This document shows positions 51,079 to 60,100 of a DNA stretch of 64,000 bases, piece after piece. The stretch is from an uncultured Collinsella sp. (lineage in GTDB: Bacteria > Actinomycetota > Coriobacteriia > Coriobacteriales > Coriobacteriaceae). Below the pieces are notes generated by a model. That model saw only the letters and a list, made by a program, of their open reading frames with translations, was not told the DNA's origin and did no database searches. Position 1 is the stretch's first letter, and each line of letters opens with the position of its first letter. A program made the translations under genes and the position numbers. The stretch is from NCBI GenBank assembly GCA_900542165.1, contig UQMM01000009.1, positions 1 to 64,000 of the forward strand, given 5' to 3'.

Positions 51079-53106
51079 CTACGGCCGCTCGTTGGGGGCC
51101 AGGCGCTGCATCTTGTTCACGGCCTTGAACTTGGTGAACAGCGGCACGTACTCAAAGCTCACGTTGGAGTTCTCCAGGCCGTACCAGCGTGCAGGCGTGC
51201 CGGCGGCGCGGCGGATGATGTACTTGAGCGTGATGGCCGTACGCTCGCTCGGCTCCACATCGCTTTCGGGCGCCAGAAGCTTACGGATCAGGACGAACTT
51301 GAACGTACCGATGTTGCCCGGATCCTTGTAGACCGAGTAGTCATGCGTCTGCGCCGGCAGCTCGCCGGTGGCAGCCAGGTCCTGAACGACCTGACGCAGA
51401 TAGGCATTGACGCGCTGGTTGATCTTGTAGCCCAGGTACAGATGCACGCGGAACACGTAGTCGGTGCCGAACGTCTCGACCGAATAGGCAAAGGTATGCG
51501 GCTCATCCATGGTCTCGACATTCACGAACCACCAGGCACGAGCGCGCTTGGGATGCTTGTCCAAGATCGAGTAGACGATATCACGGTCAATGTAATCGGT
51601 ATGGGTGTCCTTGGTCAGGTACACGATGTTGTCGCTCATGCGCTCATAGCGATCGTCGTCGCGCAGGCGCTTGAGCTGCGGCAGGTAGCTGCGCAGCGGC
51701 AGCAGCGTAAACTGGCGCTGCTCGACCGCCGTGCCGTTGTACCAGCACACCATAATGCCCATGATGAGTGCAGCCATGAGGATGGTGAAGTAGCCGCCGT
51801 GGAAGAACTTGGTGAGCGAGCTCACGAAGAAGAAGCCTTCGAGCAAAAGGAAGAAGGCCGCGAAGATCCACGGAGCAACCTTGAGCTTGCGCTCCTCGTG
51901 CAGGTAGAAGAAGAGCAGCAGCGTGGTGCACATCATAGTCAGCGTAATGGCAAGGCCGTAGGCGGCTTCCATATGCGCCGAGTTCTGGAACAGCAGCACC
52001 ACGATGACGCAGCCGACAAGCATGACGTTGTTGACCATGGGGATGTAGAGCTGGCCCTTGGTCTCGGCAGGGTAGAAGACCTGCATGTGCGGCATGAGGT
52101 CCAGGCGGCTGGCCTCGGACACCAGCGAGAATGCGCCGGTGATGAGCGCCTGCGAGGCAATGATGGCCGCGACGGTGGAAAGGCCTACGGCAAACGGGCG
52201 CAGGCCCGGGGCGAGCATCTGGTAGAACGGGTTGAGATCGGCAATGCCCATGAGCTCGGGGTTGGCAGCGTTGTTCATAAGCCAAGCGCCCTGGCCCATA
52301 TAGGAAAGCAGCAGGCAGCACTTAACGAACGGCCAGGTAGCGTAGATGTTGCCGCGGCCGACGTGGCCCATGTCGGAGTAGAGCGCCTCGGCACCGGTGG
52401 TGGCGAGGAAGCAGCTGCCCAGAATCATGATGCCCGCGTGGTTGTTGGGGCTCAGCAAAAAGGCGATGCCGCGCACCGGGTTGAGGCACAGCAGCACGGC
52501 GGGGTGCTGGAAGACAAAGAACAGACCCGTGCCGCCCAGGAACAGGAACCACAGCGTCATGATGGGGCCAAAGGCGTGACCGATCTTGGCCGTACCGATG
52601 CGCTGTACCAAGAAGAGCGCGATGATGATGGCGAGCGTAATGGCGACGACGCGGCCCTGATCATCGCCCAGCACGGCATGGACCGCCGGGATAGTGCGCA
52701 GGCCCTCGATGGCCGTGGTAACGGTAACGGCCGGCGTCAGGATGCCGTCGGCGAGCAGCGCGGCGCCACCCAGCATGGCGGGGATGATAAGCCACTTGCC
52801 GCAGCGCTTGACCAGGCTGTACAGGGCAAAGATGCCGCCCTCACCATGGTTATCGGCGCGCAGCGAGATGAGCACATACTTGATGGTGGTCAGCAGCGTG
52901 ACCGTCCACACGACAAGGGAGAGCGCGCCGAGCACGAACTCCTCCGTGACGCTTCCGATGCCGCCGTTGCCGGCAACGAGCGCCTTGGTTACATACATGG
53001 GGCTGGTGCCGATATCACCATACACCACGCCCAGCGTGACGAGCATCGCCGAGATGCTCACAGGAATCGCAGCGTGCGAGGCTGCCTCCTTGGCCTTTTG
53101 TTCCAT
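51079..53106 (-). CDS. kup: Kup-family potassium uptake permease
   Basis: A 675-residue KUP/HAK transporter: proton-coupled potassium import. Conserved start GVVYGDIGTSPMYV, then TIKYVLISLRADNHGEGGIFALYSL (split over helices 2-3), LLADGILTPAVTV, and about 12 membrane helices to residue 450. A cytoplasmic C-terminal domain (about 460-675) follows. ATG 53106 follows GGGAGG. It heads the minus-strand block kup, small protein, kdpD, kdpE. Confidence 0.95.
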   Translation of the reverse strand: MEQKAKEAASHAAIPVSISAMLVTLGVVYGDIGTSPMYVTKALVAGNGGIGSVTEEFVLGALSLVVWTVTLLTTIKYVLISLRADNHGEGGIFALYSLVKRCGKWLIIPAMLGGAALLADGILTPAVTVTTAIEGLRTIPAVHAVLGDDQGRVVAITLAIIIALFLVQRIGTAKIGHAFGPIMTLWFLFLGGTGLFFVFQHPAVLLCLNPVRGIAFLLSPNNHAGIMILGSCFLATTGAEALYSDMGHVGRGNIYATWPFVKCCLLLSYMGQGAWLMNNAANPELMGIADLNPFYQMLAPGLRPFAVGLSTVAAIIASQALITGAFSLVSEASRLDLMPHMQVFYPAETKGQLYIPMVNNVMLVGCVIVVLLFQNSAHMEAAYGLAITLTMMCTTLLLFFYLHEERKLKVAPWIFAAFFLLLEGFFFVSSLTKFFHGGYFTILMAALIMGIMVCWYNGTAVEQRQFTLLPLRSYLPQLKRLRDDDRYERMSDNIVYLTKDTHTDYIDRDIVYSILDKHPKRARAWWFVNVETMDEPHTFAYSVETFGTDYVFRVHLYLGYKINQRVNAYLRQVVQDLAATGELPAQTHDYSVYKDPGNIGTFKFVLIRKLLAPESDVEPSERTAITLKYIIRRAAGTPARWYGLENSNVSFEYVPLFTKFKAVNKMQRLAPNERP

Positions 53107-53228
53107 AAGCCGGTTTCCTCCCAACTTTAATGTTCGAAGGGATTATAGGTAATCGGCCCATGTTTTAATGCACTGTTTTCCCAGCTAGATAAAGATTTAT
53201 ACAGTCTTTAGGCTACCGCGGCGATATG

Positions 53229-53263
53229 GAATGCGGCAAAGGGACTGTCCCTTTGTCACATTC
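53229..53263. repeat. Family E short palindrome, copy E4
   Basis: Arms GAATGCGGCAAAGGG and CCCTTTGTCACATTC, 13/15 paired, around ACTGT. It lies one base from the nitroreductase stop codon. Confidence 0.7.
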
Positions 53264-53264
53264 G

Positions 53265-54113
53265 TCATTTTCCAAGCCAATTTTTGAACCACCACTCCAT
53301 GGAGCGGCTCATCTCGGCCATAAAGGGACTGGTGTGTTTGCGGGCGTAGATATCCACCACGCGCTCGCCCACCTCGCGGGCATGCGGGCGAAACATCGCG
53401 TCCATCTCGGCCACCTGCGCGTCCATGGTCGCAGCATCGGCGCGGCAGTAGCGCTCCTCGTGCACCAGGTTCACCACAGGATGCGCAATGGCCGGACGCT
53501 CCTTACGGGGCGTGCCGATGATGAGCATCGACAGCGGCATGGTATAGGGCGGCAGATCGAGCAGCTCGGCAACTTCCTCGGCATTCTCGACGATATCACC
53601 GATGTAGCAGCTCCCCAGCCCCAGGGCTTCGGCGGCAACCACGGCGTTTTGCGCGGCGATCACGGCATCCTGCGCCGCGATGGCAAAGTCGCCCAAACCC
53701 GGCGCGCGGCGGGGCGCCTTGCCCGTGCGCTCGACAAACTCGGGCTCAAAGCAACCCACATGCTCAAACAGATCGATCCACTTGGCATAGTCGACCACAA
53801 ATATAAGTGCCCAGGGCGCCTTGGCGATCATGGGCTGGTGATCGCACAGGTCGGCCAGACGATCGAGCGTGGCCTGTTCGCGAATGCTTACGATGGAGTA
53901 CATCATCATGGCGCCTGCCGACGGCGCACGGCTCGCCGCATGCAGGATCGCCGCCCGCTGCTCGTCGGTCACCGCCACGGGACGATCGTCGTCATCACGC
54001 GCGAAGGCACGCGTGGAGGAACGGTGCTCCAACGTGTCCAGCACCGCATTGCCCGTGGTCTCGACCGGATAGCCACACGTATCCACAGCCTTGGTGCAAA
54101 CCTGCTCGTTCAT
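53265..54113 (-). CDS. Nitroreductase-family flavoprotein
   Basis: A 282-residue FMN-dependent oxidoreductase. The FMN-binding arginines are in EHRSSTRAF (about 30-37), RAPSAGAMMMYS gives the second contact, and GLGSCYIGDIVEN and LIIGTPRKERP the distal ones. Unlike small nitroreductases (about 200 residues), it has an extra C-terminal region (about 215-282) ending in EWWFKNWLGK. Substrate unknown. It is divergent from the LtaS-like gene. Confidence 0.88.
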   Translation of the reverse strand: MNEQVCTKAVDTCGYPVETTGNAVLDTLEHRSSTRAFARDDDDRPVAVTDEQRAAILHAASRAPSAGAMMMYSIVSIREQATLDRLADLCDHQPMIAKAPWALIFVVDYAKWIDLFEHVGCFEPEFVERTGKAPRRAPGLGDFAIAAQDAVIAAQNAVVAAEALGLGSCYIGDIVENAEEVAELLDLPPYTMPLSMLIIGTPRKERPAIAHPVVNLVHEERYCRADAATMDAQVAEMDAMFRPHAREVGERVVDIYARKHTSPFMAEMSRSMEWWFKNWLGK

Positions 54114-54326
54114 CGCCTCATCCTCGCTAATTCTTTAAGAAGCCTTTACGTTTCCGTGTAATTCCCGTCCATTATCGCGCAGGTCGCCACTACATTGCGC
54201 CACACCGCCACACGTGCGCGTTAATATGGCTGGTTGTTGTGCGCAGACACCAATTGCAGCGCATATCTTGGTAACAATCGGGTAAACTCCCGCTTTCGTA
54301 CGTTTTAGTTTGTGAGGAGTCTCAGC

Positions 54327-56627
54327 ATGTTCGCTGCCGCCATCTCGCTCGTCGGTCTTGCGGCGACCGTCTACCTTGTCTTGCGCGAGGCCAAGGCCAT
54401 TCGCGCTCAGTCGGGCACCGTTGCCAAAAGCGCTCTTGGGTGGAGCATCGCCTTCGGCTTGTTCCAGGTCTTTTTGACTATTTGGGGCGCCGTGGGCCTC
54501 GTCGCTCAAAACGAGCCGCTCGCCTTTGTGATGCTCATCCTGACCAACGCCATCCTCACCGGCTGCGCTTGGGCCAGCATCGCACGCGACCGCATCGCCC
54601 CGCGCGTCTTTGCGTTCGCCGCGCCCGACGCCCCCGCCCCCACCGGCAAGCTCGCCCGCCTGCGCGGCGCCTTTGTGGGCAAACCGCTCGTCGCCGCCGT
54701 CCTGTGCCTGCTGCTCGCCGGCGTCTTTGCGCTGCTGGGCATGGAGGTCTCGTCCAACCACGACTTTACTTGGGTCTACCCCCTATGCATCCTGCTCGAG
54801 TGGGCCATCATCACCACGCTCATGGTCGGCCTGTTCTTCCTGTTCCAGCGCCACGGCGCAGCTTCCGCGGTCCTGGCCTTTGCCCTCTTTGTCCTGGGCA
54901 TTGCCGAGTTCTTCGTCATCACGTTTAAATCCATGCCCATCCAGCCGGGCGACCTTTCGGCCATCTCCACCGCCGCCGCGGTCGCCGGCACCGGCTACAC
55001 CTTCTCGATCTCGCTGTTCTGCGTGCTGTCCATGGGCTTTACCGCCATCGCCATGCTGCTGTGCGAGTACGCCGGCCTGGTAGCACCGCACCGTCAGAAG
55101 GGTGCCGCCAACGCCAAGCGTATGCTGCTCACCAACCTGCTCGTGGCAGTGCTGTGCCTGGGCGGCGTAACCGCGCATGTCACGCTCATCGACTACTACA
55201 ACACCCTCGGCATCACCGTCTACACCTGGCGCCCGCTCGAGAGCTACTGGCGCGAGGGCTACCTGCCCGCCTTTATTAGTGCGGCGCAGTCCATCAAGCC
55301 GCCCAAACCCGCCGACTACTCCGTCGACGATGCCAAGGCCACGCTCAAAAAGTACGCCAAGGCCTACGACAAGTCCGACGCGGCCAAGAGCGACGAGCGC
55401 GCCGCCGCAAAGGAGCAGTTCGACAGCGAGAAGCCCACGGTCATTGCCATCATGAACGAGACCTTCTCAGACCTTTCGATCTACCAGAACATGCGCGCCG
55501 GCTACGAGGGCCCGCAGTACTTTAAGAGCCTGTCCAACTGCCTCAGCCGCGGCAAGCTCTACGTGAGTGCCTACGGCGGCGGCACCGCCAATACCGAGTT
55601 TGAGTTTATGACCGGCAACTCCATGGCCAACCTGGGCTCGGGTGTGTACCCCTACACCATCTACAACATGGAAACGACCGGGAATCTGGCAGAGCAGTTC
55701 AAGTCGCTCGGATATTCCACCACGGCCATGCACCCCAACCACGCGACCAACTGGAACCGCGAGAACGTCTACAAGGACTTTGGCTTTGACCAGTTCCTGT
55801 CCATCAACGACTTCCAGGGAGCCGACACCCTGCGCGGCATGGTGACCGACCAGGCTACCTACGACAAGATTCTCGAGTTGCTCGACCAGAACGCCGATCC
55901 GCAGTTTATCTTCGACGTGACCATGCAGAACCACTCGGGCTACGACACGGGCCTGCTGCCGGTCGACAAGCAGATGCACCTGAATATCGACACGACCGAT
56001 CTGGACGCCAAGACCGTCGAGGACGGCACGCTGTCCGATGTCGACGAGTATGTCTCGTGCATCGAGCAGTCCGACCAGGCGCTTCGCTACTTCCTCAACG
56101 CCCTGAGCAAGCTCGACCGTAAGGTAGTCGTGGTGTTCTGGGGCGACCACCAGCCGTTCTTCCCGTCCAAGTTCAACGATAAGTGGTTTACCGGCGAGGA
56201 CGATGCCACGCACCAGGAACGTCTGTGGCAGACCGACTACATCATCTGGGCCAACTACGACGTTGCCGGCTGCGACCAGACGAGTGAGGTCGACGACCTG
56301 TCCACCAACTACCTGTCCACGCAGCTCATGCAGCTGATTGGCGCCCCGCTGACTGACTACCAGAAAGCGCACATGACGCTGCGCGAGTCGCTGCCCGCTA
56401 TCAACTCGGTCGGCTACGAGGACGCCAGCCTGCGTTGGGCGCTCTCCTCCAACGTCACCGGTGACGACGCCGAAGCCGCAGCCGCCACCAAGGCGCGCGA
56501 GGATTACGCCAAGATGCAGTACTACGAGATGTTCCGCGACGGCAAGAACGTGTACACCGAGCACTTCCAGACCGAGGCCAACGAGACCGACCCCAACCTG
56601 GCACCGGGTACGACCAAGATCAAGTAG
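54327..56627 (+). CDS. LtaS-type phosphoglycerol transferase (sulfatase superfamily)
   Basis: A membrane enzyme transferring glycerol-phosphate or similar groups to an envelope polymer. The 766-residue protein has about seven membrane helices (to residue 290), then an extracellular alkaline-phosphatase-fold domain. The first metal ligand Glu is in IMNETFSDLS (about 377), the catalytic Thr in GGTANTEFEFMTG (about 419), and the Asp/His pair in FWGDHQPF. ATG 54327 is behind TGAGGAG. The LCP ligase at 4.8 kb could be a downstream partner. The gene ends 20 bases before a family B element. Confidence 0.88.
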   Translation: MFAAAISLVGLAATVYLVLREAKAIRAQSGTVAKSALGWSIAFGLFQVFLTIWGAVGLVAQNEPLAFVMLILTNAILTGCAWASIARDRIAPRVFAFAAPDAPAPTGKLARLRGAFVGKPLVAAVLCLLLAGVFALLGMEVSSNHDFTWVYPLCILLEWAIITTLMVGLFFLFQRHGAASAVLAFALFVLGIAEFFVITFKSMPIQPGDLSAISTAAAVAGTGYTFSISLFCVLSMGFTAIAMLLCEYAGLVAPHRQKGAANAKRMLLTNLLVAVLCLGGVTAHVTLIDYYNTLGITVYTWRPLESYWREGYLPAFISAAQSIKPPKPADYSVDDAKATLKKYAKAYDKSDAAKSDERAAAKEQFDSEKPTVIAIMNETFSDLSIYQNMRAGYEGPQYFKSLSNCLSRGKLYVSAYGGGTANTEFEFMTGNSMANLGSGVYPYTIYNMETTGNLAEQFKSLGYSTTAMHPNHATNWNRENVYKDFGFDQFLSINDFQGADTLRGMVTDQATYDKILELLDQNADPQFIFDVTMQNHSGYDTGLLPVDKQMHLNIDTTDLDAKTVEDGTLSDVDEYVSCIEQSDQALRYFLNALSKLDRKVVVVFWGDHQPFFPSKFNDKWFTGEDDATHQERLWQTDYIIWANYDVAGCDQTSEVDDLSTNYLSTQLMQLIGAPLTDYQKAHMTLRESLPAINSVGYEDASLRWALSSNVTGDDAEAAAATKAREDYAKMQYYEMFRDGKNVYTEHFQTEANETDPNLAPGTTKIK

Positions 56628-56647
56628 CGGGTCGCTCATAACTGAAA

Positions 56648-56777
56648 CGTCTGTCCGGGCGGAGGTATGTAAGGCTCCCTGCTCGGACAGTCCTGCGCAA
56701 GACGGAGGCCACATTAAGTGGCCTCCTTTGCGTGCGGAACTCGCGATGAACCTTATATGCCTCCGCCCGGACAGACG
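56648..56777 (+). repeat. Family B structured element, copy B1
   Basis: Outer arms CGTCTGTCCGGGCGGAGG and complement (25/27 paired over 27 bases) enclose a conserved core with the hairpin GGAGGCCAC-ATTAA-GTGGCCTCC followed by TTTG. Copy B2 at 61903 is the same element in the opposite orientation, with AAGGCCAC/GTGGCCTT in the same hairpin, a compensating pair. It begins 20 bases after the LtaS-like stop and could terminate that gene. Confidence 0.8.
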
Positions 56778-56831
56778 CCCTGTTGTTGGAGCGTGGCTTG
56801 TCTTGGGTGTATCGCCGAACATATATAAGTT

Positions 56832-56866
56832 GAAGGCCACGTTATGTGGCCTTCTTTGTTTGCGGA
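56832..56866 (+). repeat. Family B partial copy B3
   Basis: Only the hairpin core TGAAGGCCACGTTATGTGGC-CTTC followed by TTTGTTTGCGG. Immediately next to the left family D array. Confidence 0.55.
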
Positions 56867-56873
56867 AAGTGTG

Positions 56874-57110
56874 TCCCGAAATTCTTGTCTGGAATGGGAT
56901 GCAGTTTCCGCTTGGGACCCGATTGGGAAAGTTCATCCCATTTCTCGGTCTAATTATGGGACGCAGTTTCCCGTTGAGGACCCTTTGGGAAAGTGCGTCC
57001 CGGTCTGGGCGCTCAAACTGGGATGGATTTTCCGGATGAGGGCTTGACGGAAAATGTGTCCCGTTCCGGGCGCTAATTGTGGGATGCAGTTTCCGCTTGC
57101 GGAGTCTCCA
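56874..57110. repeat. Family D stem-loop array, left (four units)
   Basis: Units begin GGAAA at 56874, 56926, 56988 and 57049 (spacing 52, 62, 61). Each is an imperfect palindrome with arms like GGGAAA-NNGC-NTCCCA and TGGGA-NGCA-NTTTCC. The gap 56628-57183 contains only repeats and a terminator. Confidence 0.75.
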
Positions 57111-57118
57111 CTCAACAG

Positions 57119-57158
57119 AAAACCCGGGTGGCCTGTTTTTTGGCTACCCGGGTTTTTG
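57119..57158 (-). terminator. Intrinsic terminator of the surface-protein gene
   Basis: Arms AAAACCCGGGTGGCC and GGCTACCCGGGTTTT (one G-T wobble) with a T-rich loop, 26 bases after the stop on the minus strand. Confidence 0.8.
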
Positions 57159-57183
57159 GGTTGTCGATATGTTCGACTGGCTA

Positions 57184-60100
57184 CTAGTGGGTCTTGCGGC
57201 GCTTGATCAGCATGATGAGGGCTATCACTACGAGCGTTGCTCCCGCTGCTGCTGCGGTGGCGACTAGGGCGAATGTTTGGTCGCCGGTGTTTGCGAGATT
57301 CTTCGCTGTGGTCGTAGTCTTGACCTTGGTGTCGGTCTTAGCTCCGTTGTCGGACTTGGGCTTGTCCGGGTTCGTCGGGGTCTCAGGAGTCTCGGGGTCC
57401 TTTGAGCCTTCGGAATCGGTTGGGCCGGCGGTGTTTACCAGCGTATGGTCCAGGAACTTCTTGGCGCCCGCACTTGCCTGTGAGAACAGGCGGCGCGTGC
57501 GGATCGGGGTGGCGTTCACCATTGTGGGCGCCGTCTCCCCGGCCTCGATATTCACGAGCGTCGTGCCGGTGTCGAGGCCCACGTCGTTGTATCCCACGTG
57601 GCAGTAATACTGCGCACCGTCATCGTCTGCGGTCAGGTCAATCTCGAGCTTTGAGGCCGTTCCAGCCGCGAGGTTGCCATCGGCACCCACGAGCTTAAAC
57701 TCTGTCTCGCCGCGGCCCTTGCGGTACCACATATAGGTCGGTGCCAGCCCTGTTTCGCTATCGTCGGCACCGAGTTGCTTCACATGGCCAATCGCCGAGA
57801 GCGTCAGGTGGCTTCCCGCCGTGCGCTCAACCGAAGAGTCGTATCCAAGATCCGACCCCTCCGCAGCATCCGCCGCAGGTCCGCTCACGGTCATCGTCAT
57901 GCCATCGGGCATGGTCTTGACCGTGATGATTGCCGAGCGAATACCTGTTTCGGTCGTGGATCCATTCTTAACGGCGGCGATGGCGAATCGATACTCCGTA
58001 TTGGGCTGCAGCCCATCCCACTTGAGCGAGGTCTGCGTGTTGTCGGCAATCTTCCAGCTATTGACGACCGCATCCGCCGCATTGCTCTGCAGCATGCCCA
58101 CGCCGTAGCTAAAGCCACTCTTGTTTGCGAGCACATTGTCCCAGCTAAACGTAACGCTGGTCGAATCGACGGCGTTTGCCGTAAAGCCCGTCACGGCCGG
58201 CGCGTCGGGCATCTCGACGTCCTTAACGTCATAGCCCACGATCCAGAACTGGTCGGTGTCCTTGGTGCCGAGCTTGTCGCCCGAGTCTGCCTCGAACTTG
58301 TCGACATCCACCGCGTTGACGCCCAGACGCCACACAAAACCGTACTTGCCCTGCGCGGCCTCGGGCAGGTTGTCGACGGTGCCGCCGTATTCGGTCGATT
58401 CACTCGAGGAGTTACCCGTAGTAAAGCCGGCGTTGGCACCAAAGCACAGGCCGCCAAACAACTCGTGCTTTGCGAGCTTCGCGCCCATGACAACGCTGCC
58501 GTTCAGCGTCAAGCCGAGCTCGAGCTCCTGCTCCTTGCCCTCCTCGACTTCGATGGTCTGCTCAATGCTCGCCCCCGACTGCGCGGCGGCGCCGTTAAAC
58601 CCATCGTGCGTGTAGGCGCGCGTTACGCCAGGCTTGCCCAGGCCAAAGGAATCCCCAACGGGAGTCTCGCCGTTGAGCGTCGTTTGATAGGTTCCGGGTT
58701 CTCCCGACCGGTTGGTCAAAAAGTAGCTGAGCGGCGTCATATTGTGCTGTTTGGCAATGCGGTCATAGGCCTCGACATTAACGACCGAGGTCTGCGCGCC
58801 GAGCGACACGGGCGCCGCCATCACGCCCTTGCCACCAGTTTCCTCATTTTCGATCTCATACTCGTAATAGACCATCGGAATCGTGTAGAGCACGGCCTTG
58901 TCACCCTCGCCGGCATGCGACTCATAGCTTACGCTTGCGCTGACCGTGCGCTCGCTCCGGTAGTCATAGCATCCCTCGGCGGCAAAATCGACTGAAGCAT
59001 TCATCGCGACCAGGGGCGGACCGGTCTGCACCTCGACGGCAACGCCCAACTCGGCGCCAATGGTATAGCCCTGGGATGTCCCCGTGCCCTTTTCCTCTCC
59101 GTATGACGTGCCGCCCAACACCAGATAGCCGTATGCCTGCTCCAGATCCTCAACATAGGGCGCATCCTGCAGCACGGCAAGCACGCGCGGGTTGGTATAG
59201 ACCTTGTAGCGGTCCTTGTACGTGATCTTGACGCTGTCGTTGTCGACATCGGGCAGCGCGAGCGAGATAAATGTGCCGTAGGTAGTGCCGCGACGATTGC
59301 TCTCGCTAATCACCTGCTCCTCGCCGCGGCGCACCTTTCCGTTCTCGTCAAGCGAAAAATGCGAGGCGGTCATCCAATAGTAGTCATCGTTCTTGCGCAG
59401 GTCCTCGTCGCGGTGCTTGCCTACCACGGCGATAAAGCTCTCGTTATAGCGGTCCGAACCCGAGACGCTGCCCGCCTTGACGTCGCTGATCCACACCTGC
59501 TCTATACCCTTGTGGTCATGCTTGTTGCTGCTGTTGTATTGCTGACCGCTCATGCTCATGGTTCCGACCATGGACCCCAAGCCCTGAGCCCCGCTCTGTG
59601 CCGTGTTGCAGGCAAAGTCGCGGAACACATCGCCGCCCACGAGCACCTCGTCGACCGCCAGCTGCTCGGACAGGCCGTCAAGGTTGGCAGTGGCAAGGGC
59701 AATAGGCGCCAAGGTGCACGGATAGCGCTTATCCTGAGCGCTATCCTTCCATGCGCTGTTGGGCACATGCATCAGCCCATAGGAGGCGAGGAGCCCGTCT
59801 CTGTATTCCTTGCAATCGGAAAGCTTGAACTCGCCAGACTCCGAGTCAAAATACGCGTAGCGGTACAGCGCGCCGTACAGCCCCTTGCTGCCGTCAGAAG
59901 CGCCGTAATCAAAAGCGCTGCGTTGCCAGTCATAGCCCGCAAGAATAAGGCCCGTGACGGTTTCACCCGTCTTCTTTCCTTCTTCATCGTAGGCGGCAAA
60001 CGTGCCGAACGTCGCATTCGCAGCGACCATGGTCTTGCCGTTCGCGGAGAGGGAGATTGCGCCCGCGTCGCCCAGAGCATCGACATGGACGAGCGCACCC

